Assembly: GCA_947588885.1 (NCBI GenBank)
Contig: CANQAH010000006.1
Coordinates: 1 to 44,755 of the forward strand
Source of the DNA: an uncultured Clostridia bacterium
GTDB lineage: Bacteria > Bacillota > Clostridia > TANB77 > CAG-508
Direction: 5' to 3'
Length of the DNA stretch: 44,755 bases
Under the pieces are notes generated by a model. The model worked only from the letters and a program-made list of their open reading frames with translations, searched no databases and was not told the origin of the DNA. This document shows, in pieces, positions 34,223 to 43,698 of the stretch; within the stretch, counting starts at the first letter, position 1, and every line of letters begins with the position of its first letter. Made by a program: the position numbers and the translations under genes.

Positions 34223-35020
34223 ATGTTACCAGTATTAAGAATTTTTAATCATAATATATCTATGTATAGTTTAGCAATTCTAGTAGGAATTGCTTTTGGA
34301 ACTCTTTTTGCAGTATATCATTTTTCAAAATATCATGATATACCTAAAGAGGATATATTTTATGCAATTTTATTTGGTATAATAGGTTTAGGAATTGGAG
34401 CTAAACTTTTATATATAATAACTAATATTCCATTTTTAATTCAAAACGCATCTAGACTGGAATTTTGGCCAACGGTTCTTGCTTTACTACAAGCGGGGTT
34501 TGTTTTTTATGGAGGTCTTATTGGAGGAATTTTAGGAATATACATTTATTCAAAGGCATTTAAAGTTTCTTTCAAGAAATTGTTATTAATTATAGTTCCA
34601 GTTATTCCTTTAGTACATGCTTTCGGAAGAATTGGATGTTTTTTTGCTGGATGCTGTCATGGAATGGAATATCATGGATTTGGAAACGTTGTATTTACCA
34701 ATAGCCCATTTGTAAAACCAGAGTTACTAAATGTACCACTATTTCCATCTCAAATTGTTGAGAGCATTTGTAATTTAATAATATTCATTATTCTTTTAGT
34801 AACATATAAGAAAATGAAAGATTCATATAAACCTATTGCTTTGTATTGCATTTTATATTCAATTGTTAGATTTGTTTTGGAATTTTTCAGAGGAGATACA
34901 GTCAGAGGATTCTTATTAAATCTTTCTACTTCTCAATGGATAAGTATTTTAATATTTATTGTAGGAATTGGAATTTTAATATATAATAATAAACATAAAG
35001 AAAATATGCAAAATACATAA
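34223..35020 (+). CDS. lgt: prolipoprotein diacylglyceryl transferase (clostridial type)
   Basis: Transfers diacylglycerol from phosphatidylglycerol to the lipobox cysteine of lipoproteins; integral membrane enzyme with about seven segments. The family is recognised from the N-terminal IFNHNISMYSLAILVGIAFG, the FVFYGGLIGGILG loop and HAFGRIGCFFAGCCHGMEY, the clostridial version of the Lgt signature (usually HxxGRxGNFxNGE), plus FVLEFFRGD near the end. ATG 34223 is chosen because the TTG in the same frame at 34211 is itself part of the ribosome site TTGGAG. The product is 265 aa. The next gene starts 12 bp downstream. Confidence 0.85.
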   Translation: MLPVLRIFNHNISMYSLAILVGIAFGTLFAVYHFSKYHDIPKEDIFYAILFGIIGLGIGAKLLYIITNIPFLIQNASRLEFWPTVLALLQAGFVFYGGLIGGILGIYIYSKAFKVSFKKLLLIIVPVIPLVHAFGRIGCFFAGCCHGMEYHGFGNVVFTNSPFVKPELLNVPLFPSQIVESICNLIIFIILLVTYKKMKDSYKPIALYCILYSIVRFVLEFFRGDTVRGFLLNLSTSQWISILIFIVGIGILIYNNKHKENMQNT

Positions 35021-35032
35021 GAGGAGAAATTT

Positions 35033-36805
35033 ATGATAAGTAATGAAGATGAAAGATATAAAAAATTAGAGCAAAATTTAAATCAGATTTTACAAAAAGA
35101 TAAAGCTAAAGAAGAAGCTGAAAGAATCAGAAAAATTGAAGAAAGTATTGGAAAAGAATTTGATAAAGATGAATTCATTTATGAATTACAAGGAGAAATA
35201 AATGTCTTAGATGAGCGTGAAAGAAGAATAATTCAAATGAATAATAATTCTGATGAAGCTCAGGGACCATTATATCCCAAAGAATTAGACAACTATACTC
35301 TTGAAATTATTTATATTGCTCTACTATATGGAACTCCTAATGCAATTTCAAAATATTTTTTTGAAAAAGATTGCTGTTTCTTTTCAAGTGAAATATTATT
35401 AAACCTTTATAAAAGAGTAATATTTAAAGAGGGAGAGAAAAGTGCACCTCCACAATTAAAAGAACAATTTAACTTTCCAAAAACAATTACAGAATTGTAT
35501 GATATAAAATGCAAAATGAAAGATGCGCCTCTTTATAAAAAGTATGATTTTGAACATATTTATAGAGAATTAAAAAAATTATTTATATTAAAACAAAATT
35601 ATATAAAAGCTCCTACAAAGAGTATGCAAGATAAAATTCTTGAAATCAAAAGTTATGAAAAATATAATGATATGACTGCTGATGAAGTTGAAGATGCAAT
35701 TAAACAGATAACAGTCACAAATAGATTAAGTCAAGCTGTATTAAATAAAGATTTAGCAAAATTCTGGTTAGATGACAAAAATGACTTAAGAGAAGGAATT
35801 ACAATTCCATTTCCAATTATGAATTTTGTATTTAAGGGTTTTAGAAAAGGCGAAATTATGACATATGCAATGCCATCTAACGCTGGTAAAAGTAGATTTA
35901 CAGTTAATTTGGCTTGTAACATTGCATTTATAAGCAAAAAGAAAGTTCTAGTAGTTTCAAACGAGATGACAGAAGATAAAATGAGATTATGTATGTTGAC
36001 TACTATTTTGAATAATCCTGAATTACAAAAAATGCATGGTCAGGTTATTAGAAAAAATGAAGGAGAATTGCTAGAATTTAAATTTAAAGCAGATGACCCT
36101 GATAGTGTTGAGTTAGATGAACAAGGATTTATTAAAAGACTTGAAGGAGAGACACAAGAACAATTTATTGAAAGACTTTCACAAATTTCAACTGAATTTA
36201 ATAAAATAATGGCTGTAACTCAATGGGTAAATAATGAAATAAATAATTCAGTTTATTTTGTTCACTTGTCAGAATATACTAATAATGATTTACATGAAGT
36301 TATTTCTAACTATATGTATAAAGATGGTATTGAATATATTTTCTATGATACATTGAAATCTGATGTTAATAATCTTGGTGTTGCAGATGAACTTAAAAAA
36401 ACAGCAACATTACTTTCAGAATTGGCGCAAAAATTTAATATTTTCATTGGCGCTTCAATTCAGTTGTTAGAAAATAATACAATACCAATTAATCTTACTA
36501 TTAATGATTTGTCAGTAAGCAAAAATATAAAAGAAGTTTTTGATACTTTGTCTTTGTTTAAACAAATTCAAAGAAAAAATTATAAAGATTATGAATATTC
36601 TTCAAGTGATAGATTCTTAGAATGTCATGACTTAGAAAATTATTCAGATCCTGATGTAAGATATTATGTTTGTGTAGTAGATAAAAATAGAGCAGGTGCA
36701 AAGCCAAAGCTTTTATTTAGACTTAATTTGGCATATAATGAATGGCATGAATTAGGTTATGTACGTGTAAAAGAAGATGAAAATAATTTGCCAGATGCAA
36801 ATTAA
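35033..36805 (+). CDS. DnaB/RecA-like P-loop ATPase of unknown role
   Basis: A 590-aa cytoplasmic protein. The first 220 residues are charged and helical (a coiled coil, then a region similar in feel to a DnaB N-terminal domain but not recognisable). From about residue 250 a RecA-like core follows: FRKGEIMTYAMPSNAGKSRFTV with Walker A SNAGKS (about 283), VLVVSNEMTEDKMRLCM as in the replicative-helicase strand (usually SLEMS), IEYIFYDTLKSD as Walker B and IGASIQLLEN as sensor strand. A long insert (about 335-395) separates these. It could be a helicase-derived ATPase of old phage origin or a housekeeping clostridial protein; the neighbours (lgt, DUF305) give no hint of a replication module. 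It ends in a terminator-like hairpin. Confidence 0.7.
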   Translation: MISNEDERYKKLEQNLNQILQKDKAKEEAERIRKIEESIGKEFDKDEFIYELQGEINVLDERERRIIQMNNNSDEAQGPLYPKELDNYTLEIIYIALLYGTPNAISKYFFEKDCCFFSSEILLNLYKRVIFKEGEKSAPPQLKEQFNFPKTITELYDIKCKMKDAPLYKKYDFEHIYRELKKLFILKQNYIKAPTKSMQDKILEIKSYEKYNDMTADEVEDAIKQITVTNRLSQAVLNKDLAKFWLDDKNDLREGITIPFPIMNFVFKGFRKGEIMTYAMPSNAGKSRFTVNLACNIAFISKKKVLVVSNEMTEDKMRLCMLTTILNNPELQKMHGQVIRKNEGELLEFKFKADDPDSVELDEQGFIKRLEGETQEQFIERLSQISTEFNKIMAVTQWVNNEINNSVYFVHLSEYTNNDLHEVISNYMYKDGIEYIFYDTLKSDVNNLGVADELKKTATLLSELAQKFNIFIGASIQLLENNTIPINLTINDLSVSKNIKEVFDTLSLFKQIQRKNYKDYEYSSSDRFLECHDLENYSDPDVRYYVCVVDKNRAGAKPKLLFRLNLAYNEWHELGYVRVKEDENNLPDAN

Positions 36806-36811
36806 CACATT

Positions 36812-36850
36812 TCCTCTTATTTATATATATTATAAATAGGAGGATTTTTT
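36812..36850 (+). terminator. terminator-like hairpin that contains the ribosome site of the DUF305 gene
   Basis: TCCTCTTATTTAT (36812-36824) pairs with ATAAATAGGAGGA (36832-36844), 13 pairs with one wobble, followed by TTTTTT. The right arm includes the AGGAGG of the next gene, so the same hairpin can both end the upstream transcript and hide the ribosome site. Confidence 0.72.
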
Positions 36851-37420
36851 ATGAGATATTATTTATCAAAAGAGAGCAGAATGTATCTGAATAAATTTTT
36901 TGACATATTAAATCAAATGGAAGATAAGATGCTTTCTGCAAAATTAGAAAATAGTATAACGATTTATTTCATTGAGTGCATGATACCACATCATCAAGCT
37001 GCAATTTATATGTGTGAAAATTTATTAAAATATACGCACTATGAACCGCTTCAAAACATAGCTAAAAATATTATTAGAATGCAGACTGAGGGAATAGAAC
37101 AAATGAAGGAAATTCAAAGAACTACTTATGGATTTATGAACTCAAAAGAAGATGTAAATAGTTATCAATCAAAATATCTAGAAATAACAAAAAACATGAT
37201 TTACAAAATGAGAAATAGTTATAAATTTAACAATATAAATTTAGATTTTGTTTCTGAAATGATTCCTCATCATGAAGGAGCAATTGCAATGTGTGAGAAT
37301 TTATTAAAATATCGTATTGATCCAAGGTTAGTTATGGTTGCAAACTCAATAATAAAACAGCAAAGTCAAGGAGTAAATGAATTAAAAGAGATATATAGAC
37401 AACTCACTGGAAGAAGATAA
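36851..37420 (+). CDS. double DUF305 (ferritin-like) protein
   Basis: The 189-aa protein has two tandem DUF305 units, each with the hallmark MIPHHxxAIxMCENLLKY: MIPHHQAAIYMCENLL (about residues 40-55) and MIPHHEGAIAMCENLL (about 137-152). DUF305 forms a four-helix ferritin-like fold and its paired histidines suggest metal binding; its cellular function is not established. There is no signal peptide, so it is cytoplasmic, while many DUF305 proteins are exported. Translation depends on an AGGAGG that lies inside a 13-bp hairpin (36812-36844). Confidence 0.85.
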   Translation: MRYYLSKESRMYLNKFFDILNQMEDKMLSAKLENSITIYFIECMIPHHQAAIYMCENLLKYTHYEPLQNIAKNIIRMQTEGIEQMKEIQRTTYGFMNSKEDVNSYQSKYLEITKNMIYKMRNSYKFNNINLDFVSEMIPHHEGAIAMCENLLKYRIDPRLVMVANSIIKQQSQGVNELKEIYRQLTGRR

Positions 37421-37448
37421 CAAGAGAGGACACTTTAAAATTGTCAAC

Positions 37449-37640
37449 GCCTTTATGTACTTGGAAATGCGGAGAAATTTTCTATAAGAGAACAAAAGCG
37501 GACATTATTAACAATTTCGCTATTTATAGCATTTTTAAGTCCGCGTCTTTGTTCTATGCGCCAAATTTTTTAAAATCTGTGTGCAAATTTGGCGAAGCCT
37601 TTATATTATAGGAAATTCGGAGAACTTTCCTATAATATAA
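37449..37640 (-). repeat. composite repeat, reverse unit flanked by a decayed hairpin A
   Basis: A decayed A (GCCTTTATGTACTTGGAAATG, split at 37449-37488) abuts a full reverse unit: C with GAACAAAAGCGGAC (to 37503) and GTCCGCGTCTTTGTTCTA (from 37539) around a 35-nt spacer; B with GCGCCAAATTT and AAATTTGGCG; A with TTATATTATAGGAAA (37601-37615) and TTTCCTATAATATAA (37626-37640). Confidence 0.88.
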
Positions 37641-37677
37641 AAAATATTCCTCAATTAATTTTGAGGAATATTTTTTT
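37641..37677. terminator. bidirectional terminator between convergent DUF305 and coaD genes
   Basis: AAAATATTCCTCAA (37641-37654) and TTGAGGAATATTTTT (37661-37675) form a long stem with A and T runs on both sides, suiting both strands. Confidence 0.88.
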
Positions 37678-37706
37678 ATAGCAAGTTGTTTTATATTTAA
37701 AGTTTA

Positions 37707-38177
37707 TTATTTTTTAATAACTTCAATAATTTCTTCTGGAAGAAATCTTGTAAGATCTGCATTATTTTGAAGTAAGTCCATAATCATAGTAGAGTTTATT
37801 GGCCCAATTTCTCCGGCTCTAACATAAATTGTATCTAAGTTAGAAAGTTCTTTGTTAAAAGTAGCTAATGTTTCTTCAAAATCATAATCCATGCCATTTC
37901 TGATGCCCCTAATTAAAAATGATGCATTATATTTTAAAGCAGTATCAACAGATAAATTATCATATGAAATAACTTCAACATTAGATAATCCTTCTCTTTT
38001 TAAAACTCTTTGAATTGCTTCAAGCATTACATTAGTATCAAATCTTCTTTCTTTAGTTGGATTAATACCAATACCTATTATAACTTTATCAAATAATTGA
38101 GCAGATATTTTTACAACATGTAAATGACCTTTTGTAAAAGGATCAAAACTTCCTGCATAAAAACCTATTTTATCCAT
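37707..38177 (-). CDS. coaD: phosphopantetheine adenylyltransferase
   Basis: Adds AMP to 4'-phosphopantetheine in coenzyme A synthesis; cytoplasmic. The nucleotidyltransferase motif is GSFDPFTKGH (about residues 9-18), followed by FDKVIIGIGINPTKE, the substrate loop LIRGIRNGMDYDFE, and a C-terminal INSTMIMDLL in place of the usual SSSxVKE. Length 156 aa is normal. It is on the minus strand after the recombinase gene, with 28 bp between them and an AAGGAA-type ribosome site, so the two probably share the promoter at 39229-39257. Confidence 0.94.
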   Translation of the reverse strand: MDKIGFYAGSFDPFTKGHLHVVKISAQLFDKVIIGIGINPTKERRFDTNVMLEAIQRVLKREGLSNVEVISYDNLSVDTALKYNASFLIRGIRNGMDYDFEETLATFNKELSNLDTIYVRAGEIGPINSTMIMDLLQNNADLTRFLPEEIIEVIKK

Positions 38178-38205
38178 AATTTATTATTCCTTTCTTTTAT
38201 GAAAA

Positions 38206-39207
38206 TTAGTTGTTAGCAAGTGGATTGCTTTCAACTGCATTTCTTATTTGTTCATTATCAACATGAGTATATATTTCAGTTGTAGAAATACTTTCATGAC
38301 CTAGTAATTCTTGAAGAGCTCTAATATCGACATTTCCGTATTTATACATTAAAGTAGCTGCTGTATGTCTTAGTTTATGAACTGAATATTTATTTGGATC
38401 TATTCCAGCAAATTGTAATTCTTGTTTAACAATATATTGCACTGTTCTATTACTAATACGTTTGCGTTGTTCACTTAAAAATAAAGCATCACGAGCATTA
38501 AATTTAACACCTTCTTTTGGCCTTTCTGCCATATATGCATTTATAGCTTTAATACAAGCTTTATTTAAATAAATTGTACGTTCTTTATTACCTTTACCTA
38601 TAACATTTAATTTATTTTCTGAAAAATCAATATCTTTAATATTAATTCCTACAAGTTCAGATAAACGCATTCCACAATTAAGAAATAAAGTAATTATTGC
38701 ATAGTTTCTTGCTGTGTTATCATGATTACCATGTGATGAAGGTAGAGGAGTTTGAGATACTTTTAGAAGTTCTTGACTCTGTTCTAAGCTTAAATATTTA
38801 GGTAATCTTTTACCGATTTTTGGAGTTTCTAAATCTATGCTTGGATTATTTTTAATTTTTTTAGTTTTATTGCATAAATAATTAAAAAATACGCGAATAC
38901 TTGCAACTTTTCTAGCAAGTGTTGCTGGTTTACTATGAAAAGTATCTTTCATATAACCTAAAAAAGCATGAATATCTTCTAATTGTATTTTTTCAATTGT
39001 TGATAATGTAAGATCTTTTGTTTCGACATTGGCAAGACCTGTTTCATCATCCATTTTTGCCATGCCGAATTTATATTTTATGAATTTTAAAAAATGATTT
39101 ATGTCATAATTATATTCTTTCATAGTATTAGGAGATTTATTTAAAATTGTTGAAGAATAATCTAAAAAATCATTTAAAAAATCTGGATTTTCACTGCGAT
39201 CAATCAT
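38206..39207 (-). CDS. XerC/XerD-like tyrosine recombinase
   Basis: Site-specific recombinase of the phage-integrase family, most like the Xer proteins that resolve chromosome dimers at dif. The N-terminal SAM-like core-binding domain (about residues 10-110) is followed by the catalytic domain with Arg in LNCGMRLSEL, Lys in GKGNKERT, HKLRH, the second His in LLGHESISTTEIYTH and the nucleophile Tyr in that same stretch. ATG 39207 (333 aa) is preferred because the GTG in frame at 39216 lies inside the ribosome site GAGGTG. A somewhat long N-terminal linker (about 55-70) is present. No attachment sites or phage genes lie nearby. Confidence 0.86.
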   Translation of the reverse strand: MIDRSENPDFLNDFLDYSSTILNKSPNTMKEYNYDINHFLKFIKYKFGMAKMDDETGLANVETKDLTLSTIEKIQLEDIHAFLGYMKDTFHSKPATLARKVASIRVFFNYLCNKTKKIKNNPSIDLETPKIGKRLPKYLSLEQSQELLKVSQTPLPSSHGNHDNTARNYAIITLFLNCGMRLSELVGINIKDIDFSENKLNVIGKGNKERTIYLNKACIKAINAYMAERPKEGVKFNARDALFLSEQRKRISNRTVQYIVKQELQFAGIDPNKYSVHKLRHTAATLMYKYGNVDIRALQELLGHESISTTEIYTHVDNEQIRNAVESNPLANN

Positions 39208-39228
39208 TTGTTTCACCTCTTTTAATGC

Positions 39229-39257
39229 ATTATAATATTATTCTTATTGTTTTTCAA
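39229..39257 (-). promoter_or_regulatory. sigma-A type promoter for the recombinase-coaD pair
   Basis: On the minus strand TTGAAA (39257-39252), 17-bp spacer, TATAAT (39234-39229). Its -35 lies 7 bp from the -35 of the divergent plus-strand promoter. Confidence 0.75.
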
Positions 39258-39264
39258 TTTGTTG

Positions 39265-39293
39265 TTCAAAATTTAAATAAAATATTATATAAT
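39265..39293 (+). promoter_or_regulatory. promoter for the PPC-domain/ABC operon
   Basis: TTCAAA (39265-39270), 17-bp spacer, TATAAT (39288-39293). It is back-to-back with the recombinase promoter. Confidence 0.6.
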
Positions 39294-39319
39294 ACACAAA
39301 AGATTAAGGAGTGATATTT

Positions 39320-39739
39320 ATGGATTATAAAAGATTTAATAATAAAATTGTTGCAAGAATTGATAAGGGAGAAGAAATTCTTGAAAAAATAAAAGAAATT
39401 GCTGTGAAAGAAAACATAAAATTAGCTAATATAAATGCATTAGGTGCAGTTGGAAATTTTACAGTAGGTGTTTTTAAAACTGCAGAAAAGAAATATTATT
39501 CAAATGAATTTAAAGGTGATTTTGAAATAGTTTCACTTACAGGAAGCATTAATACTATGAATGGTGAATTTTATTCACATGTACATATGAGTGCAGGTGA
39601 TAGTGAAGGGAAAGTATATGGTGGCCATTTAAATAAAGCTATTGTTAGTGCTACATGCGAAATGTTTATAGATATAATTGATGGAAAAGTTGATAGATAT
39701 TTTGATGAAGAAATAGGTTTGAATTTATTTAAATTTTAG
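39320..39739 (+). CDS. PPC/DUF296-domain protein
   Basis: A 139-aa single-domain protein of the PPC (plants and prokaryotes conserved, DUF296) family. Visible features are a start YKRFNNKIVARIDKGEEILE, the core LANINALGAVGNFTVGVF, and the conserved FYSHVHMSAGDSEGKVYGGHL, whose histidines may bind metal. In plants the domain is joined to AT-hooks; bacterial stand-alone members have no firm role. ATG 39320 is preferred over GTG 39311, which overlaps the ribosome site TAAGGAG. An ABC ATPase gene follows after 24 bp. Confidence 0.85.
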   Translation: MDYKRFNNKIVARIDKGEEILEKIKEIAVKENIKLANINALGAVGNFTVGVFKTAEKKYYSNEFKGDFEIVSLTGSINTMNGEFYSHVHMSAGDSEGKVYGGHLNKAIVSATCEMFIDIIDGKVDRYFDEEIGLNLFKF

Positions 39740-39763
39740 ATAAATACATTTGGAGGAAAAGTT

Positions 39764-40465
39764 TTGAAATACATAGAATTTAAAAATGTTAAAAAACAAT
39801 ATAAAATGGGTGAAGTTATAATTAATGCCCTTAATAATACTAATTTTGAAATTGATAAGGGAGAATTAGTTGTTATTGTAGGTCCTAGTGGAGCAGGAAA
39901 AACAACTACACTTAATATATTAGGAGGAATGGATACAGCAACATCAGGAAAAGTTTTTGTTGATGGAAAAGAAATTACGAAATTAAATTCAAAACAGCTT
40001 GTACAATACAGAAGAAATGATATAGGCTTTGTTTTTCAATTTTATAATTTAGTACAAAACTTGACTGCAAAAGAAAATGTGGAATTAGCTACTCAACTTT
40101 GTGATGATGCTTTAGATGTTGATGATATATTGGATGAGGTTGGATTGTCTAAAAGAAAAGATAATTTTCCAGCACAACTTTCAGGAGGAGAACAACAAAG
40201 GGTTGCGATTGCTAGAGCGATTGCTAAAAATCCAAAACTTTTATTATGTGATGAACCTACAGGTGCATTAGATTATAAAACAGGAAAAAGTATACTTAAA
40301 TTATTACAAGATATGTCAAGAAAAGAGAATATGACAGTAATAATTATTACACATAATACAGCTTTAGCACCAATGGCAGATAAAGTAATACATTTTAAAA
40401 ATGGTACAGCAGAAAATATTGTAATAAATGAAAAACCAGTATCAATAGATGATATAGAATGGTAA
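39764..40465 (+). CDS. MacB/LolD-type ABC ATP-binding protein
   Basis: ATPase for the large FtsX-type permease encoded directly downstream. Walker A is GPSGAGKTT (about residues 40-48), the signature is [15 protein letters not shown], Walker B is [12 protein letters not shown] and the switch His is in IITHN. The 233-aa length and the [18 protein letters not shown]-loop region are typical of the MacB/LolD/FtsE branch, which uses cycling of the ATPase to move periplasmic or extracytoplasmic parts of its partner rather than simply to pump. The start is TTG behind GGAGG. The coding region ends 14 bp before the preferred start of the permease. Confidence 0.9.
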   Translation: MKYIEFKNVKKQYKMGEVIINALNNTNFEIDKGELVVIVGPSGAGKTTTLNILGGMDTATSGKVFVDGKEITKLNSKQLVQYRRNDIGFVFQFYNLVQNLTAKENVELATQLCDDALDVDDILDEVGLSKRKDNFPAQLSGGEQQRVAIARAIAKNPKLLLCDEPTGALDYKTGKSILKLLQDMSRKENMTVIIITHNTALAPMADKVIHFKNGTAENIVINEKPVSIDDIEW

Positions 40466-40479
40466 TGGAGAAATACAAA

Positions 40480-43400
40480 ATGAAAAAGTCATTATGGAAG
40501 AATAATTTTAAAGAAATTGTAAAAACCAGAAGAAGATTTATTTCAATCTTAGTCATGGCTTTTTTAGGTGTGGGCTTTTTCTCTGGACTTGTTGCAACTG
40601 GACCAGATATGCAAAAAAGCTTAGATAGTTATGCAGATAGTACTAATTTATTTGATATTGAAGTAATATCAACACTTGGATTAACTGATGATGATGTACA
40701 AGCTTTGAAAAATGTACAAGGAGTTGAAAATGCTTATGGAATTCAGTCTAAAGATTCACTTATTGATATTGAAGAAACTGAAAATGTGGCTAAAATAATT
40801 GAGTATAATGATAAAGTAAATGTACCTGTTGTAATAGATGGTAGACTTCCAGAAAATAGTAATGAATGTTTAATAGATAAGTCCTATAATTATGTTGAAG
40901 ACATAACTAATTACATAGGAAAAAAAGTTTTGATTAGAAATGATGATAAAAATTCAAATGATGAACCAGCTTTTAATCAAAAAGAACTTACAATTGTTGG
41001 AACTTGTACTTCATCAGCATATATTTCAAGAGAAAGAGGAACATCATCTGTTGGAAATGGAAGCATTGATTTATTTTTATATACAAAAGATGATGTAATT
41101 AATTTAGATTATTATACAAATATATATGTTTCTGTTTTAAATGCAAATAAAGAAATTACTAATAGTGAGCAATATTTAAATATTGTTCAACCTGTTTTGA
41201 ATAATGTTGAAAATATTAAAGAAGAGAGAGAACAAGCTAGATATAATCAATTAGTTAATGATGCAACTAAAGAAGTTGATGATGCTCAAAAGGAATTTGA
41301 TGATGAAAAAGCTAAAGTAGAAAAAGAATTATCTGATGCAAAAGAACAGTTAGATAAAGGAAAAGAAGAGATTGAAAAATCAGAAGAGAAAATAGAAAAA
41401 GCAGAAAAAGAGTTAAATTCTAAACAAGAAGAGGCAAAAAAAGAATTTAAAGAAGCGGAAGAAAAGATACAAAATGCAGAAACGGAAATTAACAATAATA
41501 AAAAACAACTTGAAAAAAGTAAGAATGACTTTAATACAAAGAAAAAAGAAGCTGAAGCTGGAATTGAACAATTAAATTCTGGAATTACAGAATGTGAAAA
41601 TGCTTTAAATGGATTAAAGGCTAAACGTCAGCAACTAATAGATTCTGGAAGTGATACTACTGATATTGATAAACTAATTGAACAAAATGAAAAAATGTTA
41701 GCTGATTTAAAAAATAAAAAATCGACTGCTCAAAAAGAATTAGATGATGCAAAAACACAAATAGAAAGTGCAGAAAATTTAATAAGTTCAGGTGAAAAAG
41801 AATTAGCATCTCAAAAAGAAAATTTGGAATCTGCTAAAAAAACTGCTGATTCAGAAATTTCTAAAGCTAAAAAAGAAATTGAAAATGGAAAGAAACAATT
41901 AGAAACTGGACGTACAGAATTAAATCAGAAAAATAAAGAATATGAAGATGGAAAAATTGAAGCTCAAAATAAATTAGATGATGCACAAAAAGAACTAGAT
42001 GATGCAAGAGAAGAAATAAGAAAAATTGAAAATGCAAATTGGTTTATTCAAGATAGATTAGATAATGCTGGATATAAAAATATAATAGATGCAACAAATT
42101 CAATTTCAAATCTTTCAAAAATGTTTCCAGTGATATTTTATTTTATTGCTGTTTTAATAAGCTTAACATCAATGACAAGAATGATTGAAGAAGAACGTAT
42201 TGAAATTGGGACAATGAAAGCAATTGGATATACTAATTTTCAAATAATAAGTAAATATGTTTTATATTCTTTTTTAGCTTGCATTATTGGTGGAATATTA
42301 GGAATGACAGCAGGGTTTTATATTATACCTAATACAATTTGGACAATATATTCTATGCTATACACAATTCCAAAATTCTATGCTGAATATAGGTTAGATA
42401 TTGGACTTGTAGGTCAAGTAATTGCTTTTGCTTGTATAGGTGGAGCTACTGTTGTAGTTGCAATGAAAGAATTAAAAAATATGCCAGCAGTTCTTATGAG
42501 ACCTAAACCACCTAAAAACGGAAAGAAAATATTTATGGAAAGAATTCCATTTATTTGGGAAAGATTAAATTTCTCTAAAAAAGTTACTTTCAGAAATATT
42601 TTTAGATATAAGAAAAGAGCAATAATGACAATTATTGGTATTGCAGGTTGCACAGGACTTATGCTTACTGGATTTGGAATAAAAGATTCTGTTGAAGATA
42701 TTCCAGAATCACAATTTGGAAAAATTTTTAAATATGATGCGTCAATTATGTTAGCTGATGAAAAAGCATTAGGAGAAGTAAGTGAAAAACTTGATAATAA
42801 TGAAAAAGTTGAAAGTTATTCTGATATTGAAGCAACAACAGGACATTTGAGCAATGAAAATGGAAAATATGATGTTACTATTTTCATTCCAGAATCTGTT
42901 GATGAGTTTAAAAATGTATGTAACTTGTATGAGCCAGAAAATTCTAAAGAAATTAATTTAGATTCAGAAGGAATTGTAATTACTGATAAAATATCTGAAT
43001 TCTTAAATGTTAAAGAAGGAGATACTGTAAAATTAATTGATAGTGAAGATATAGAATATGAATTTAAAATTAGCAAAATTACTGAAAACTATGTATCTCA
43101 CTATGTGTATATGTCAAAAGATTTATATGAGTCAAAGATTAAACAATATAAACCTAATATGGTTTTAGTAAATACAAAAGAAATGTCTGATGATGAAAAA
43201 AGCAAATTTTCAGAAGGACTTTTAGAGATTGAAAATGTTGCTGAAGTATCAATGACATCAGATACTGTTGAAACAGTTGATGATATGCTAAATTCATTAA
43301 ATTATGTTGTACTTATTTTAATTGTTGCATCTGCATTACTTGATTTTGTGGTTTTATATAATTTAGCAAATATTAATATTGGTGAAAGACAGAGAGAAAT

Positions 43401-43698
43401 TGCTACTTTAAAGGTTTTAGGATTTTATGATAAAGAAGTTGATAATTACATAAATAAAGAAAATGTAATTTTTACAATTGTTGGAATAATACTTGGAGTA
43501 ATATTTGGATATTTTTTGACAAAGGTAATTATTGTAACTGTAGAAATAGAATCTCTTAAATTTGTAAGAAGAATTTTACCAATAAGTTATGTATATTCAA
43601 TTATTATGACTGCATTATTTTCAGTTATTGTTAATTATATAATTCATTTTATATTGAAAAAGATTGATATGATAGAAAGTTTGAAAAGTGTAGAATAA
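40480..43698 (+). CDS. large FtsX-type ABC permease with extracellular coiled coil
   Basis: Partner of the ATPase just upstream. Numbered from ATG 40480 (1072 aa; GGAG lies 9 bp before it, whereas ATG 40459 has no site), a membrane segment at about residues 22-42 is followed by a folded extracytoplasmic part (about 45-250), then a very long Lys/Glu/Ala coiled coil (about 255-520), three membrane segments with an FtsX domain (about 545-670), a second membrane-anchored part from about 715, another extracytoplasmic domain (about 740-935) and a last FtsX domain (about 940-1060). Such permeases are widespread in gut Clostridia; the coiled coil may span the wall. The substrate is unknown; export of antimicrobial compounds or envelope signalling is inference. 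Confidence 0.85.
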   Translation: MKKSLWKNNFKEIVKTRRRFISILVMAFLGVGFFSGLVATGPDMQKSLDSYADSTNLFDIEVISTLGLTDDDVQALKNVQGVENAYGIQSKDSLIDIEETENVAKIIEYNDKVNVPVVIDGRLPENSNECLIDKSYNYVEDITNYIGKKVLIRNDDKNSNDEPAFNQKELTIVGTCTSSAYISRERGTSSVGNGSIDLFLYTKDDVINLDYYTNIYVSVLNANKEITNSEQYLNIVQPVLNNVENIKEEREQARYNQLVNDATKEVDDAQKEFDDEKAKVEKELSDAKEQLDKGKEEIEKSEEKIEKAEKELNSKQEEAKKEFKEAEEKIQNAETEINNNKKQLEKSKNDFNTKKKEAEAGIEQLNSGITECENALNGLKAKRQQLIDSGSDTTDIDKLIEQNEKMLADLKNKKSTAQKELDDAKTQIESAENLISSGEKELASQKENLESAKKTADSEISKAKKEIENGKKQLETGRTELNQKNKEYEDGKIEAQNKLDDAQKELDDAREEIRKIENANWFIQDRLDNAGYKNIIDATNSISNLSKMFPVIFYFIAVLISLTSMTRMIEEERIEIGTMKAIGYTNFQIISKYVLYSFLACIIGGILGMTAGFYIIPNTIWTIYSMLYTIPKFYAEYRLDIGLVGQVIAFACIGGATVVVAMKELKNMPAVLMRPKPPKNGKKIFMERIPFIWERLNFSKKVTFRNIFRYKKRAIMTIIGIAGCTGLMLTGFGIKDSVEDIPESQFGKIFKYDASIMLADEKALGEVSEKLDNNEKVESYSDIEATTGHLSNENGKYDVTIFIPESVDEFKNVCNLYEPENSKEINLDSEGIVITDKISEFLNVKEGDTVKLIDSEDIEYEFKISKITENYVSHYVYMSKDLYESKIKQYKPNMVLVNTKEMSDDEKSKFSEGLLEIENVAEVSMTSDTVETVDDMLNSLNYVVLILIVASALLDFVVLYNLANINIGERQREIATLKVLGFYDKEVDNYINKENVIFTIVGIILGVIFGYFLTKVIIVTVEIESLKFVRRILPISYVYSIIMTALFSVIVNYIIHFILKKIDMIESLKSVE

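Noticed and set aside
38206..39207. Phage or integrative-element integrase
   Set aside because: It pairs with coaD, has a Xer-like layout, and no attachment repeats, excisionase or phage genes are nearby.
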